Shown here: positions 13,691 to 21,253 of the stretch, piece after piece
How the letters are laid out: each line of letters begins with the position of its first letter
Numbering within the stretch: the first letter of the stretch is position 1
Source of the DNA: Rhodocyclaceae bacterium
GTDB taxonomy: Bacteria; Pseudomonadota; Gammaproteobacteria; Burkholderiales; Rhodocyclaceae
Assembly: GCA_019455325.1 (NCBI GenBank)
Contig: JACFMQ010000012.1
Span: forward strand, 1-64,000
Length of the DNA: 64,000 bases
Reading direction: 5' to 3'
Made by a program: the position numbers and the translations under genes
Notes under the pieces: generated by a model
Seen by the model: the letters and a program-made list of their open reading frames with translations, nothing else
Told to the model about the DNA's origin: nothing
The model's database searches: none

Positions 13691-15296
13691 GGGCGAGCTC
13701 CCGCAACTTTTCCCTGTCGAGCACCGCGGCGAGCCTGCGCGCGGCCAGCAAGGCGAGGAAGGCCCCCAGGATCAACAGCACATCCATGCCGGCGACCGGC
13801 CAGTTGGCTTGCGTCAGGGTGCGGGCCAGATGATCGCCGGTCAGCGCCCAGTTCAGGGCGACGGCGGCCAGCGCCAGCGGCGCGATGAGGAGCGACAGCT
13901 CGCGCCAGGCCCGGAGATGGCCGGACCGGCGGTTGCCGAAGGTGCGCAGGCCAGCGTGCAGCAGGCTGAACGCCCAGGTCGCGTAGAAGGCGAGGATTTC
14001 CACTTGCTCCCGTTCCATGCCGAAGACGTCGGGGTGCCGGGGCAAGCATTGGTTGGCGACGAAGAAGGCCAGGGTCGCGGCGATCAGCCCGCCGACGCCG
14101 GCGATGGCGACGGCGTCGACCAGCGGCGTGCCGGCCAGGCCTTTCGCCAGGTGGTTTTTCCGCCGGCGGCGGGTCCAGAAGAACAGCCCGGTGGCAATCA
14201 TCACGCAGCCGGCGAGTCCGCCGAGAAAGTAGAGCCAGCGCAAGGGCCAGTGGCGGAACTGGATGTAGTGCATGCCGGCGATGAAGTTCCAGGCGTCGAC
14301 CGTCGGCGAGGCGTCGAAATTGCCGATCGGCCGGCCGTCGGCCGCTGCGAAGCGGAAGTTGTCGATACCCTTGCTGACCGTGTCTGCGCTGTACCGTCGC
14401 AGTACGACATTGCCGCCGGCGTCCTTCGGGTTGTTGACCCGGATCAGGTAAACGCTGCCTTTGCCCCAGTGGGTTTCGGCATGCGCGATCATCGCGTCGA
14501 GCGAGCCGACGCCACCGGGCCGGCCGGCCTTGGGCAGGCGCTCCTGGCCCAGGGCTTCGCGCAGGAAAGCCCGCTCCGGGGTTTCGCCTTGCCGGCTCGC
14601 TCCGGCTTTCGTTTCGGCCGGCGGCGGGTAGAGCGTTTCGTACGCATTCGGGAAATAGATCGAAAAGGCAATGATCAGCCCGGAGAGCGTGATTGCGATG
14701 TGGAAGGGCAGGACGAGGACGCCGGTGATGTTGTGCAGGTCGAGGTTGCTGCGATGGAAGCCGAATCTCGGCCGGAAGGTGAAGAATTCGGCAAAGAGCC
14801 TGCGGTGCACGGCGATGCCGGAGACCAGCAGGCACAGCATGGCGACGCTGGCGACGCCGACGATCCAGGCGCCGATGTCGAATCGGCGGATAGTCAGATT
14901 GTGGTGGAAGGGATAGAGGAAACCGCTGGCACCGCTGGTCAGCGACGGCGGAAGTTCGCGCATGTCGTCTGGGTCGAACAGGATGCGGCTGCTCTTGCGG
15001 GATTGCTCCGATCCATAGCTCAGGGTGAGGAAAGGCGTCCGCTCGCCGGGCAGGATGATCGTCCAGGCCGGCGACTGGGCGGCACGCCGTTCGAGCAGCG
15101 GGCGTATCTCGCGGTCGAGCGAGAGCGCCCGCCCGGCGTCTGGCGACAGGCGGGTGGCCGGCATCATCCAGCGGTCGATTTCCTTGTCGAAGACCGAGAG
15201 CGAACCGGTCCAGAAAATGGCAAACAACAGCGCACCGAACAGCACGCCGACCCAGGTGTGCATTTCGTCCATGCGGGATCTGAATCCTTGCTTCAT
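13683..15296 (-). CDS. PepSY-domain membrane protein, probable siderophore-iron reductase
   Basis: The 537-residue protein has an N-terminal membrane helix (about 16-36), a periplasmic region, and the PepSY_TM pattern with paired histidines: FLYPFHHNLTI, LDLHNITGVL, FHIAITLSG and GMHYIQFRHWPL. Several C-terminal helices follow. The histidine pairs are suited to bind haem, and such proteins are thought to pass electrons across the inner membrane to reduce ferric siderophore. The start at 15296 begins MKQGFRSRMDEMHTW, typical of the family. It lies between DUF3649 and DUF3325 genes. Confidence 0.88.
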   Translation of the reverse strand: MKQGFRSRMDEMHTWVGVLFGALLFAIFWTGSLSVFDKEIDRWMMPATRLSPDAGRALSLDREIRPLLERRAAQSPAWTIILPGERTPFLTLSYGSEQSRKSSRILFDPDDMRELPPSLTSGASGFLYPFHHNLTIRRFDIGAWIVGVASVAMLCLLVSGIAVHRRLFAEFFTFRPRFGFHRSNLDLHNITGVLVLPFHIAITLSGLIIAFSIYFPNAYETLYPPPAETKAGASRQGETPERAFLREALGQERLPKAGRPGGVGSLDAMIAHAETHWGKGSVYLIRVNNPKDAGGNVVLRRYSADTVSKGIDNFRFAAADGRPIGNFDASPTVDAWNFIAGMHYIQFRHWPLRWLYFLGGLAGCVMIATGLFFWTRRRRKNHLAKGLAGTPLVDAVAIAGVGGLIAATLAFFVANQCLPRHPDVFGMEREQVEILAFYATWAFSLLHAGLRTFGNRRSGHLRAWRELSLLIAPLALAAVALNWALTGDHLARTLTQANWPVAGMDVLLILGAFLALLAARRLAAVLDREKLRELAHE

Positions 15297-15306
15297 GCCG
15301 GCGCCC

Positions 15307-15603
15307 TCACGCGAGTGTCGCGCCCAGGGCGAACCTGCCCAGGGTGGCGGCAAGACCGGTCAGCGCGATCGCCAGCCAGGCGTCGATGACCCGCGGCCGC
15401 GAAAAGACGTGGATCAGCAGCGCCCACAGGTAGCAGAAACCGAGCATGACCGAGAGCATCACCGCGTCGGCGCGGGCCATGCCGGCCCATTTGCCGATCA
15501 GGCCGGTCAACGCGATCAGCTCCAGGCTGACGAAATAGACGGCGATCGAGGCGGCAAGCGCGTGCGCGCACTTGCCGGCCATGCGCCCGGAGATGACGGA
15601 CAC
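15307..15603 (-). CDS. DUF3649 membrane protein of an iron-uptake operon
   Basis: The 98-residue protein has three membrane segments (about 17-37, 47-66 and 73-95). It starts 10 bases after the receptor stop codon and ends 10 bases before the PepSY gene. DUF3649 proteins are found almost only in such operons. The role is unknown, perhaps assembly of the PepSY reductase. Confidence 0.82.
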   Translation of the reverse strand: MSVISGRMAGKCAHALAASIAVYFVSLELIALTGLIGKWAGMARADAVMLSVMLGFCYLWALLIHVFSRPRVIDAWLAIALTGLAATLGRFALGATLA

Positions 15604-15613
15604 CGTGGCGACC

Positions 15614-18034
15614 TCAGAAGGCGTAGCGGACCGTCAGCAGCGCCGTCCTCGGTGCGCCCGGCAGGATGCCGAGGTCGTTGGTGGCCGACTCGTAGTACTT
15701 GCGGTCGGTCAGGTTGCGCAGCGTCAGCGCCGCCGACCATGGACCGCTTTCGTGGAATATCCCGGCATCGACCAGCGTGTAGGCCGGCAGGGTCACGGCG
15801 TTGGTGGTGGACGTGTAGCTCTTGCCCTGATGGCGGACGCCGAGGCCGATCCGCCATTCGGCGTTGATCCGCTTGATCGACCAGAGGTTGGCGCTGAACC
15901 GCGGTATGTTGGCGGCGCGCTTGCCTTCGAGCGGCGTCGCCGGCACGTTCGGGGTGACGGCGGGAGCGGTAGTGTTGTGCGACTTGGAGATTTCGGCGTC
16001 GGTGTAGGTCATGCCGCCCTGCAGGCTGAATCCGTGGCCGAGGTCGCCGAATGCCGACAGCTCGACGCCCTTGGCCGTGATTTCGCCGACATAGAGCATT
16101 GGGCCGCTGGGGTTGCCCGGATCGCGGGTCGGCACGTTTTCCTTGATCAACTGGAAGAGGCTGGCACCGAGTTGCAGCCTGCCACCGTCGACCGAGAGTT
16201 TGCCGCCGACCTCGTAATTGGTCGCAATTTCCGGCGGCTGGATCGCATTGCCCGGATCGATCACGCCGGTGGCGCTGCCCGGCTGATAGGAGCGCATCGC
16301 CGACAGATACCAGGAGGCGACCTTGTTCGGCTGATAGACGATACCGACGCGCGGGCTGAGGAAACTGTCCTTGCGGCCGTAGTCGGCGCCGACACGGTTG
16401 TCGAAATCGCGCTCGATCCAGTCCTTGCGTACACCGGCCAGTGCAAGCCAGCGCTCGTTGAAACGCATCAAATCCTGAAGGTAGAGCGACCTGGTGGCAG
16501 TGTCGTAGGTGCCGCTGCGGCGGATGGAAGCGCCATTCCAGGGAACGTCGACCAGGATCGGATCGTAGACCGCGATATTGTAGGCGGCGCTCAGGTCGCC
16601 GCCGCGGGACAGCGTGTCGCGTTTTTCCGAGGCCAGTTCGGTGCCGACCATGAACTCGTGCTCGATGCCGGCCCAGCGTCCGCTGGCGATCAGTTCGAGC
16701 TTGTTGGCGATGTCCTTCTGCTCGCTGGAAAAATCGCTGCGCGACAATCTCAGCGTCGGCTGCGGGGTATTCAGCAACAGCCGGTTGATCGTCGTCTGCC
16801 GGCGGTCCAGGTCGAGTTGGCGGTAGCTCAACGTATTGCGCAATTGGAGCGAGTCGGTCAACTGCACGCTGAGGTCGGCCGAGAAGGAGTCTTCCTTGCT
16901 GGTGCCGCTGTCGTTCTTGCCCGGATCGCGCGCGCCGTAATAGGTCGAGCGTGAAACCCCGGCCGGTTTGCCGTCGATGCCGGGAATGCCGGCATCGAAG
17001 ACGCGCTCGTCGCTCGCATGCTGGAGCCTGAGATCGAGCAGCGCCGATGGGGTCAGCTTCCAGGTCGTCGCCACGGCCAGGCCGTGTTTCTTCGACCAGA
17101 CGTCGTCGCGGTAGGAGTCGGCGTTTTCCGTCATGGCGTTGACCCGCAGCATCAGCGTGTCGCTGATCGGGCGGTTGAGGTCGACGGTGGCGCGGCGGGT
17201 GTCGTTGGCGCCGACGGAGAGCGCCGCCTCGGTTCTCGGCACGACCGACGGGCGCTTGGTCACCATGTTGATCAGGCCGCCGGCCGAGCCGCGGCCGAAG
17301 AGCACGCCGGCCGGTCCCTTGACGACCTCGATCTGCTCCAGGTTGTAGGTGTCGCGAAAGACGTTGCCGCCATCGCGCATGCCGTCGATGTAAGTATCGG
17401 AAATCGCCGAAAAGCCGCGGATCACGAACTGTTCGCGGATGCCTTCACCGGTGCTGGTCGACACGCCGGGCGTATATGCCAGCGCCTCCTTGAGCGAGAC
17501 CGCGCCGCGATCGCGCAAGGAGGCTTGCGGCACGACGTCGACCGTCTGCGGCAGATCCCTCAGTGCGATCGGTGTCCGTGTGGCGCCGCTGACCGGCAGG
17601 ACGTTCCGGTAGGCGTGCAGATCGGCCGTACCGGTCACGGTCACTGCCTGCAGCGTGCTTTCTCCATGACCGTGCGCCGGCAGCCTGCGCAGCCGGTACT
17701 CGCCGTTCGCCCCGCGCACGGCTTCCAGTCCGCTGCCGGCGAGCAGCCTGTCCAGCCCGGCCTGCGGGCCGTAGCTGCCGTCGAGGCCGGGGGCGTTCAG
17801 GCCCTCGGTCAGCGTGGGGTCGAAGGTGAGGGTGATGCCGGCCTGCGCGGCGAAGGCGTAGAGCGTCCGGCTCAGTTGGCCGGCGGGCAGGGCGTAGGTT
17901 TTTGCGATTGCTGCGGTGGGCTCGGCGGCGATGGCCGGGGTATGGGGGAGGGACGCGGCGCAGGCCAGTCCGACGAGGGCGGTGCGCAGGTGGGCGACGA
18001 GGGGCCGCAGGGGGTGGGACTGCTGGGTTTGCAC
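15614..18034 (-). CDS. TonB-dependent siderophore receptor with signalling domain
   Basis: The 806-residue protein starts at GTG 18034, 5 bases after AAGGAG; there is no ATG at a suitable place. A signal peptide ends near AIAAEP. An STN (secretin/TonB short N-terminal) signalling domain follows (TYALPAGQLSRTLYAFAAQAG), then the plug (TPGVSTSTGEGIREQFVIRG and VKGPAGVLFGRGSAGGLIN) and a 22-strand-type barrel ending in RTALLTVRYAF. The STN domain marks a FecA-type transducer that signals to a FecR/FecI pair, which lies just upstream on the same strand. The plug and barrel resemble ferric-siderophore receptors; the ligand is not determined. Confidence 0.93.
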   Translation of the reverse strand: MQTQQSHPLRPLVAHLRTALVGLACAASLPHTPAIAAEPTAAIAKTYALPAGQLSRTLYAFAAQAGITLTFDPTLTEGLNAPGLDGSYGPQAGLDRLLAGSGLEAVRGANGEYRLRRLPAHGHGESTLQAVTVTGTADLHAYRNVLPVSGATRTPIALRDLPQTVDVVPQASLRDRGAVSLKEALAYTPGVSTSTGEGIREQFVIRGFSAISDTYIDGMRDGGNVFRDTYNLEQIEVVKGPAGVLFGRGSAGGLINMVTKRPSVVPRTEAALSVGANDTRRATVDLNRPISDTLMLRVNAMTENADSYRDDVWSKKHGLAVATTWKLTPSALLDLRLQHASDERVFDAGIPGIDGKPAGVSRSTYYGARDPGKNDSGTSKEDSFSADLSVQLTDSLQLRNTLSYRQLDLDRRQTTINRLLLNTPQPTLRLSRSDFSSEQKDIANKLELIASGRWAGIEHEFMVGTELASEKRDTLSRGGDLSAAYNIAVYDPILVDVPWNGASIRRSGTYDTATRSLYLQDLMRFNERWLALAGVRKDWIERDFDNRVGADYGRKDSFLSPRVGIVYQPNKVASWYLSAMRSYQPGSATGVIDPGNAIQPPEIATNYEVGGKLSVDGGRLQLGASLFQLIKENVPTRDPGNPSGPMLYVGEITAKGVELSAFGDLGHGFSLQGGMTYTDAEISKSHNTTAPAVTPNVPATPLEGKRAANIPRFSANLWSIKRINAEWRIGLGVRHQGKSYTSTTNAVTLPAYTLVDAGIFHESGPWSAALTLRNLTDRKYYESATNDLGILPGAPRTALLTVRYAF

Positions 18035-18153
18035 GGAAGCTCCTTTCGAAAGTCGATCAACGGCGGTTTCTCTGACTTGTCGAACGAAGCGAAAAAAGGG
18101 GCCACGGCCCTTGAGATTTTTATTGCGCGCCTGCGCGGCCAGGGCACGATCGA

Positions 18154-19521
18154 TCAGTCGGCCCCGCTCGCCGGGCCGATGCGTTTGGCCGGCATCGCGC
18201 CGCCCATCTGCATCCACGTGAACTCATGGCCGTCGGCCGTGCGCTGCGGACGCAGGAGGGCGTCGAAGTCGTGCGGATAGAAATCGCCGGCGCTGTCGTA
18301 GGCCATCAGGTGGGCGCCTTGCCCGGCGGCCTGGATTTCCAGCGCATCGCCCCGGCGGCGCAGGGTCATCCGGATGCCGCCGGCCAGTTCCCATTCGCCC
18401 GCCAGCGCGTCGAGCAAGGCCGCATCCGGCGTCGCCTGCCTGCGCGGCGCGCCGAGCGGGAACGAGTCGTCGATCAGGTGCAGGCCCAGCGAACCCAGGT
18501 TGCCGATGGAATTCCACGCGGTGTCGGAAAGGATCACCACGCCGCGCTGCCTGTCCTTGTCGAAGGAGACGAACGAGGAAAAGCCGCCGGTGCCGCCTTC
18601 ATGTACGTGCACGACGCGGCCGGCGGCGCGCAGCAGCATCCAGTTCATGGCCATGGGCGGACGGGGGAGCAGCCTTTCCTGGGTCAGGCGCAGGGCCGGC
18701 GTGACGGCGGTTTCCGGCTGGCCCAACTGACCTCGCACGTAATGCGTCATGTCCGTCAGCGTGGCGCGCACGCCGCCGACGCCGGCCAGATCGGTGGCGA
18801 AATTCCAGGCCGCCGCCGGCTTGCGGTTGGGCGTATGGCCGACGGCTGCGCGGATGCCGGCCGGCGCCGCGCCCAGGTGCGCGTGCCGCATGCCCAGCGG
18901 CGAGAACAGCCGTTCGTGCAGCAGCGTACCGAGGTCGCTGCCGGCGCGGCGCGCTACGGCGTAGGAGAGCAGCAGCGAGGCGAAATTGGAATATTGGAAG
19001 TGGCTGCCCGGCGCGGCGTTCAGCGTGACGTCGCCGAGCGAAGCGAGCAGCGCCGCGTCGTCCAGGTTGGCGTAGGGATCGTCCATGCGGGTCGCCCCCA
19101 GGCGCGAGGGCAGCGCCGGCAGGCCGGAGGTATGCGTGACCAGGTGGCGCAGCAGGATCGGCCGGCCCTGATGGTCGGGCACACGGGTGCCTTCCGGCAG
19201 CCACGCCGACAGCGGATCGTCGAGCGAGCCCTTGCCTTGCAGGATCAGGTCGGCGAGCAGCGCGGCGGTCATCGTCTTGCTGACCGAGCCGATCTCGAAG
19301 GCGGTGTCCGGCCCGATGCGGGGCAGGTCGCGGTCGTCGGCGCACTGCCAGGTTCGGGCGACGCGTTCCTTTTCGATCACCGCCACGGCCATGCAGGCGC
19401 CGGTGCGGTCGCCCTGCAGGCGCTGGCGGACGAGGCCGGCGAGCGCGTCGTCGTCGAGCGCATGGCTGCCGCCGCTGGCGGCGGTGAGGATCAGGGCGAT
19501 GGCGGCGGCGGATTTCTTCAT
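18154..19521 (-). CDS. Periplasmic serine hydrolase, class C beta-lactamase family
   Basis: The 455-residue protein has a signal peptide (residues 1-21). The catalytic SVSK lies at 79-82, YSNF near 165, and an HEGGTGG motif stands where class C enzymes have KTG. A C-terminal lipocalin-like extension follows. The family contains esterases, D-aminopeptidases and peptidoglycan enzymes as well as beta-lactamases; HxG in place of KTG points to a non-lactamase. The start overlaps the fecR stop (ATGA), so it belongs to the fecI-fecR operon. A role in siderophore ester hydrolysis is possible but unproven. Confidence 0.85.
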   Translation of the reverse strand: MKKSAAAIALILTAASGGSHALDDDALAGLVRQRLQGDRTGACMAVAVIEKERVARTWQCADDRDLPRIGPDTAFEIGSVSKTMTAALLADLILQGKGSLDDPLSAWLPEGTRVPDHQGRPILLRHLVTHTSGLPALPSRLGATRMDDPYANLDDAALLASLGDVTLNAAPGSHFQYSNFASLLLSYAVARRAGSDLGTLLHERLFSPLGMRHAHLGAAPAGIRAAVGHTPNRKPAAAWNFATDLAGVGGVRATLTDMTHYVRGQLGQPETAVTPALRLTQERLLPRPPMAMNWMLLRAAGRVVHVHEGGTGGFSSFVSFDKDRQRGVVILSDTAWNSIGNLGSLGLHLIDDSFPLGAPRRQATPDAALLDALAGEWELAGGIRMTLRRRGDALEIQAAGQGAHLMAYDSAGDFYPHDFDALLRPQRTADGHEFTWMQMGGAMPAKRIGPASGAD

Positions 19522-20477
19522 GGCTGGCGGGGATGCACGTTGACCCAGTAGCGCGTGTGGCGGCGCACGGCGATGGGCAGGTTTTCTTCCAGGATGGCGA
19601 GGATGCGGTCGGTGTCGTCGAGCTGGAAGACGCCGGAGATGTGCAGGTCGGCGACTTCCGGGGCGCAGCGCAGCATGCCGGGGCGGTGGCGGGAGAGTTC
19701 GGCGAGGAAGTCTTCCAGGCGCTGTCTGTCGGCAACCAGGCTGCCCTGGCGCCAGGCGTCGCTGCCGGCCGGGGCGGGCTGGATCGGGCCGGCGGTCCGT
19801 TCGCTGAAGCGGACGCTGTGCCCGGCTTCCAGCCGGAACGGGGTTCCGCCCTGGCCGGGCTGGATTTCCACGGCGTGTTCGAGCACGGTGACGCGGCTCT
19901 GGCTGCCGCTTTCCTGACGGACGATGAAGCGGGTGCCGAGCGCGCGGATCGTTCCCTGTGCGGTCTGGACCAGGAAGGGGCGGGCGGGCCGGGCATCGTC
20001 CGGCGCGGTCTGGACGAGGATTTCGCCGGCCTGCAGCACGATGCGGCGTAGACCGGCATCGAAGCGTACGTCGGCGGCGCTGGCGGTGTTGAGGAAAAGC
20101 CGGCTGCCGTCGGCGAGCCGGACGTCGCGCCGTTCGCCGGTGGCGGTGCGGTGATCCGAGGTGAGTTCGCCGCCCCATTGGCGCCAGCCCAGCCAGCCGG
20201 CCGTGGGCGCGAGCAGCAGGAGGGCGAGGGCCTTGGTCGCGTTGCGGCGTTGGCTACGGCGGCTGCGTCCCAGGGCGCTCATGCCGATGCCGGGCGGAAT
20301 GGCGCGCAGGGTGCCGGCCAGCGATTCGGCGGCCTGCCAGGCCTTTTCGTGGTCCGGGTGCTCGGCGCGCCAGGCGGCCAGGGCCTGCCTGCCGCTCGCA
20401 TCGAGTTCGCCGGCGTGCAGTTGCACCAGCCAGTGGGCGGCCCGTTCGATGGCGGCGGCGGAGACGGGGGCGTTCAT
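19518..20477 (-). CDS. FecR-type anti-sigma factor
   Basis: The 319-residue protein has the N-terminal DUF4880 helices (AAHWLVQLHAGELDASGRQA), a single membrane helix near residues 82-97, and a periplasmic FecR domain (RTATGERRDVRLADGS and a LGTRFIVR segment). The tail, LQLDD-like and NLPIAVRR, is the STN-like secretin fold found at the C-terminus of many FecR proteins. It holds FecI inactive until a loaded receptor signals. Its start overlaps the sigma-factor stop (ATGA). Confidence 0.92.
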   Translation of the reverse strand: MNAPVSAAAIERAAHWLVQLHAGELDASGRQALAAWRAEHPDHEKAWQAAESLAGTLRAIPPGIGMSALGRSRRSQRRNATKALALLLLAPTAGWLGWRQWGGELTSDHRTATGERRDVRLADGSRLFLNTASAADVRFDAGLRRIVLQAGEILVQTAPDDARPARPFLVQTAQGTIRALGTRFIVRQESGSQSRVTVLEHAVEIQPGQGGTPFRLEAGHSVRFSERTAGPIQPAPAGSDAWRQGSLVADRQRLEDFLAELSRHRPGMLRCAPEVADLHISGVFQLDDTDRILAILEENLPIAVRRHTRYWVNVHPRQP

Positions 20478-20980
20478 GAATACAGCAGGGCGGTCAGGCA
20501 CTGCGCGAAGCCGGCGTGCATGTGGCGCTTGACGGTGCGCAGCCCGAGTCCGAGGCGTTCGGCGATTTCGGCGTAGCTCAGCCCTTCGAGCTGGGAGAGC
20601 AGGAAGACCGTGCGCGTCTTTTCCGGCAGGGCGTCGAGCAGGCGGTCGATGCGATACAAGGCTTCGAGGATGAGCAGGCGTTCCTCGGGCGACGGCGCGG
20701 TGGGCTCTGGCGCGGCAGCGAGCGCTTCGAGGTAGGCCTGTTCCAGCGCCCGGCGGCGGATCTGATCGACCATCAGGCCGTGGGCGACGGTGCGCAGGTA
20801 GGCGCGGGGCACGCGGAAGGCCGCCTGCTCGCGCGCCGTCAGCAGGCGCAGGAAGGTGTCCTGGGCCAGGTCGGCCGCCTGCTGGGAACAGCCCGTCTTG
20901 CGCCGCAGCCAGCCGAGCAGCCAGCCGTGGTGATCCCGATAGAGCGTGGAGATGGAATCGGGTGCTGCTGCCGTGCGCAC
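20474..20980 (-). CDS. FecI-type ECF sigma factor
   Basis: The 168-residue protein has sigma region 2 (LGWLRRKTGCSQQAADLAQD, then TFLRLL and YLRTVAHGLMVDQIRRR) and region 4 (DALPEKTRTVFLLSQLEGLS, with AEIAERLGLGLRTVKRH as the HTH). It should direct transcription of iron-uptake genes when FecR releases it. The upstream 15-base dyad at 21053 fits Fur control. The receptor gene lies further downstream behind a 120-base gap, so it may have its own FecI-dependent promoter. Confidence 0.93.
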   Translation of the reverse strand: MRTAAAPDSISTLYRDHHGWLLGWLRRKTGCSQQAADLAQDTFLRLLTAREQAAFRVPRAYLRTVAHGLMVDQIRRRALEQAYLEALAAAPEPTAPSPEERLLILEALYRIDRLLDALPEKTRTVFLLSQLEGLSYAEIAERLGLGLRTVKRHMHAGFAQCLTALLYS

Positions 20981-21052
20981 GTGGGCCTCCGGGAATGAGC
21001 GTCGCTGGCTGGCCCTTGGTGAAGACCGACGGGGTGGCTGGAGCTTGTTTGT

Positions 21053-21067
21053 TGAGAATTTTTCTCA
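21053..21067 (-). promoter_or_regulatory. Fur-box-like dyad upstream of fecI
   Basis: TGAGAAT-T-TTTCTCA is a perfect 15-base inverted repeat in 7-1-7 form, close to the Fur consensus TGATAAT-N-ATTATCA. It lies 73 bases before the fecI start. Position and gene content support Fur repression in iron-replete cells. Confidence 0.68.
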
Positions 21068-21153
21068 TTATTGAGGGTTCGGCGAGAGGCGTCAATTCGC
21101 ATTGCGCCGGCGCCGTGGGGATGGCTACGGCGCTCGCCTGAAAAGGCGAACGT

Positions 21154-21249
21154 CCACCGCAGAGGCGCAGAGACGCAGAGGTAACGCAGAGAAATGCTTT
21201 TTCTCGGTTTTCCTCTGCGAATCTCTGCGTCTCTGCGCCTCTGCGGTGG
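21154..21249. repeat. Long perfect inverted repeat between fecI and mnmC
   Basis: The 27 bases at 21154-21180 (starting CCACCGCAGAGG) are the exact reverse complement of 21223-21249. The 42-base centre carries further partial copies of the CGCAGAG unit. The right arm ends 4 bases before the mnmC stop codon. Each arm is built from the short unit CGCAGAGA/G. Similar CGCAGAG-type intergenic palindromes occur widely in environmental proteobacteria. The element is probably a dispersed repeat; the hairpin would also end mnmC transcripts. Confidence 0.8.
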
Positions 21250-21253
21250 GTGT

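Noticed and set aside
13272..15389. Long + strand frame of about 700 codons
   Set aside because: It is antisense to the PepSY-type gene and shows no protein-like motifs.
18154..19521. Antibiotic-resistance beta-lactamase (AmpC)
   Set aside because: The KTG motif is replaced by HEGG, the protein has an extra C-terminal domain, and it lies in an iron-signalling operon.
21154..21249. CRISPR array
   Set aside because: The units form one inverted repeat with a short centre, not direct repeats with regular spacers, and no cas genes are present.
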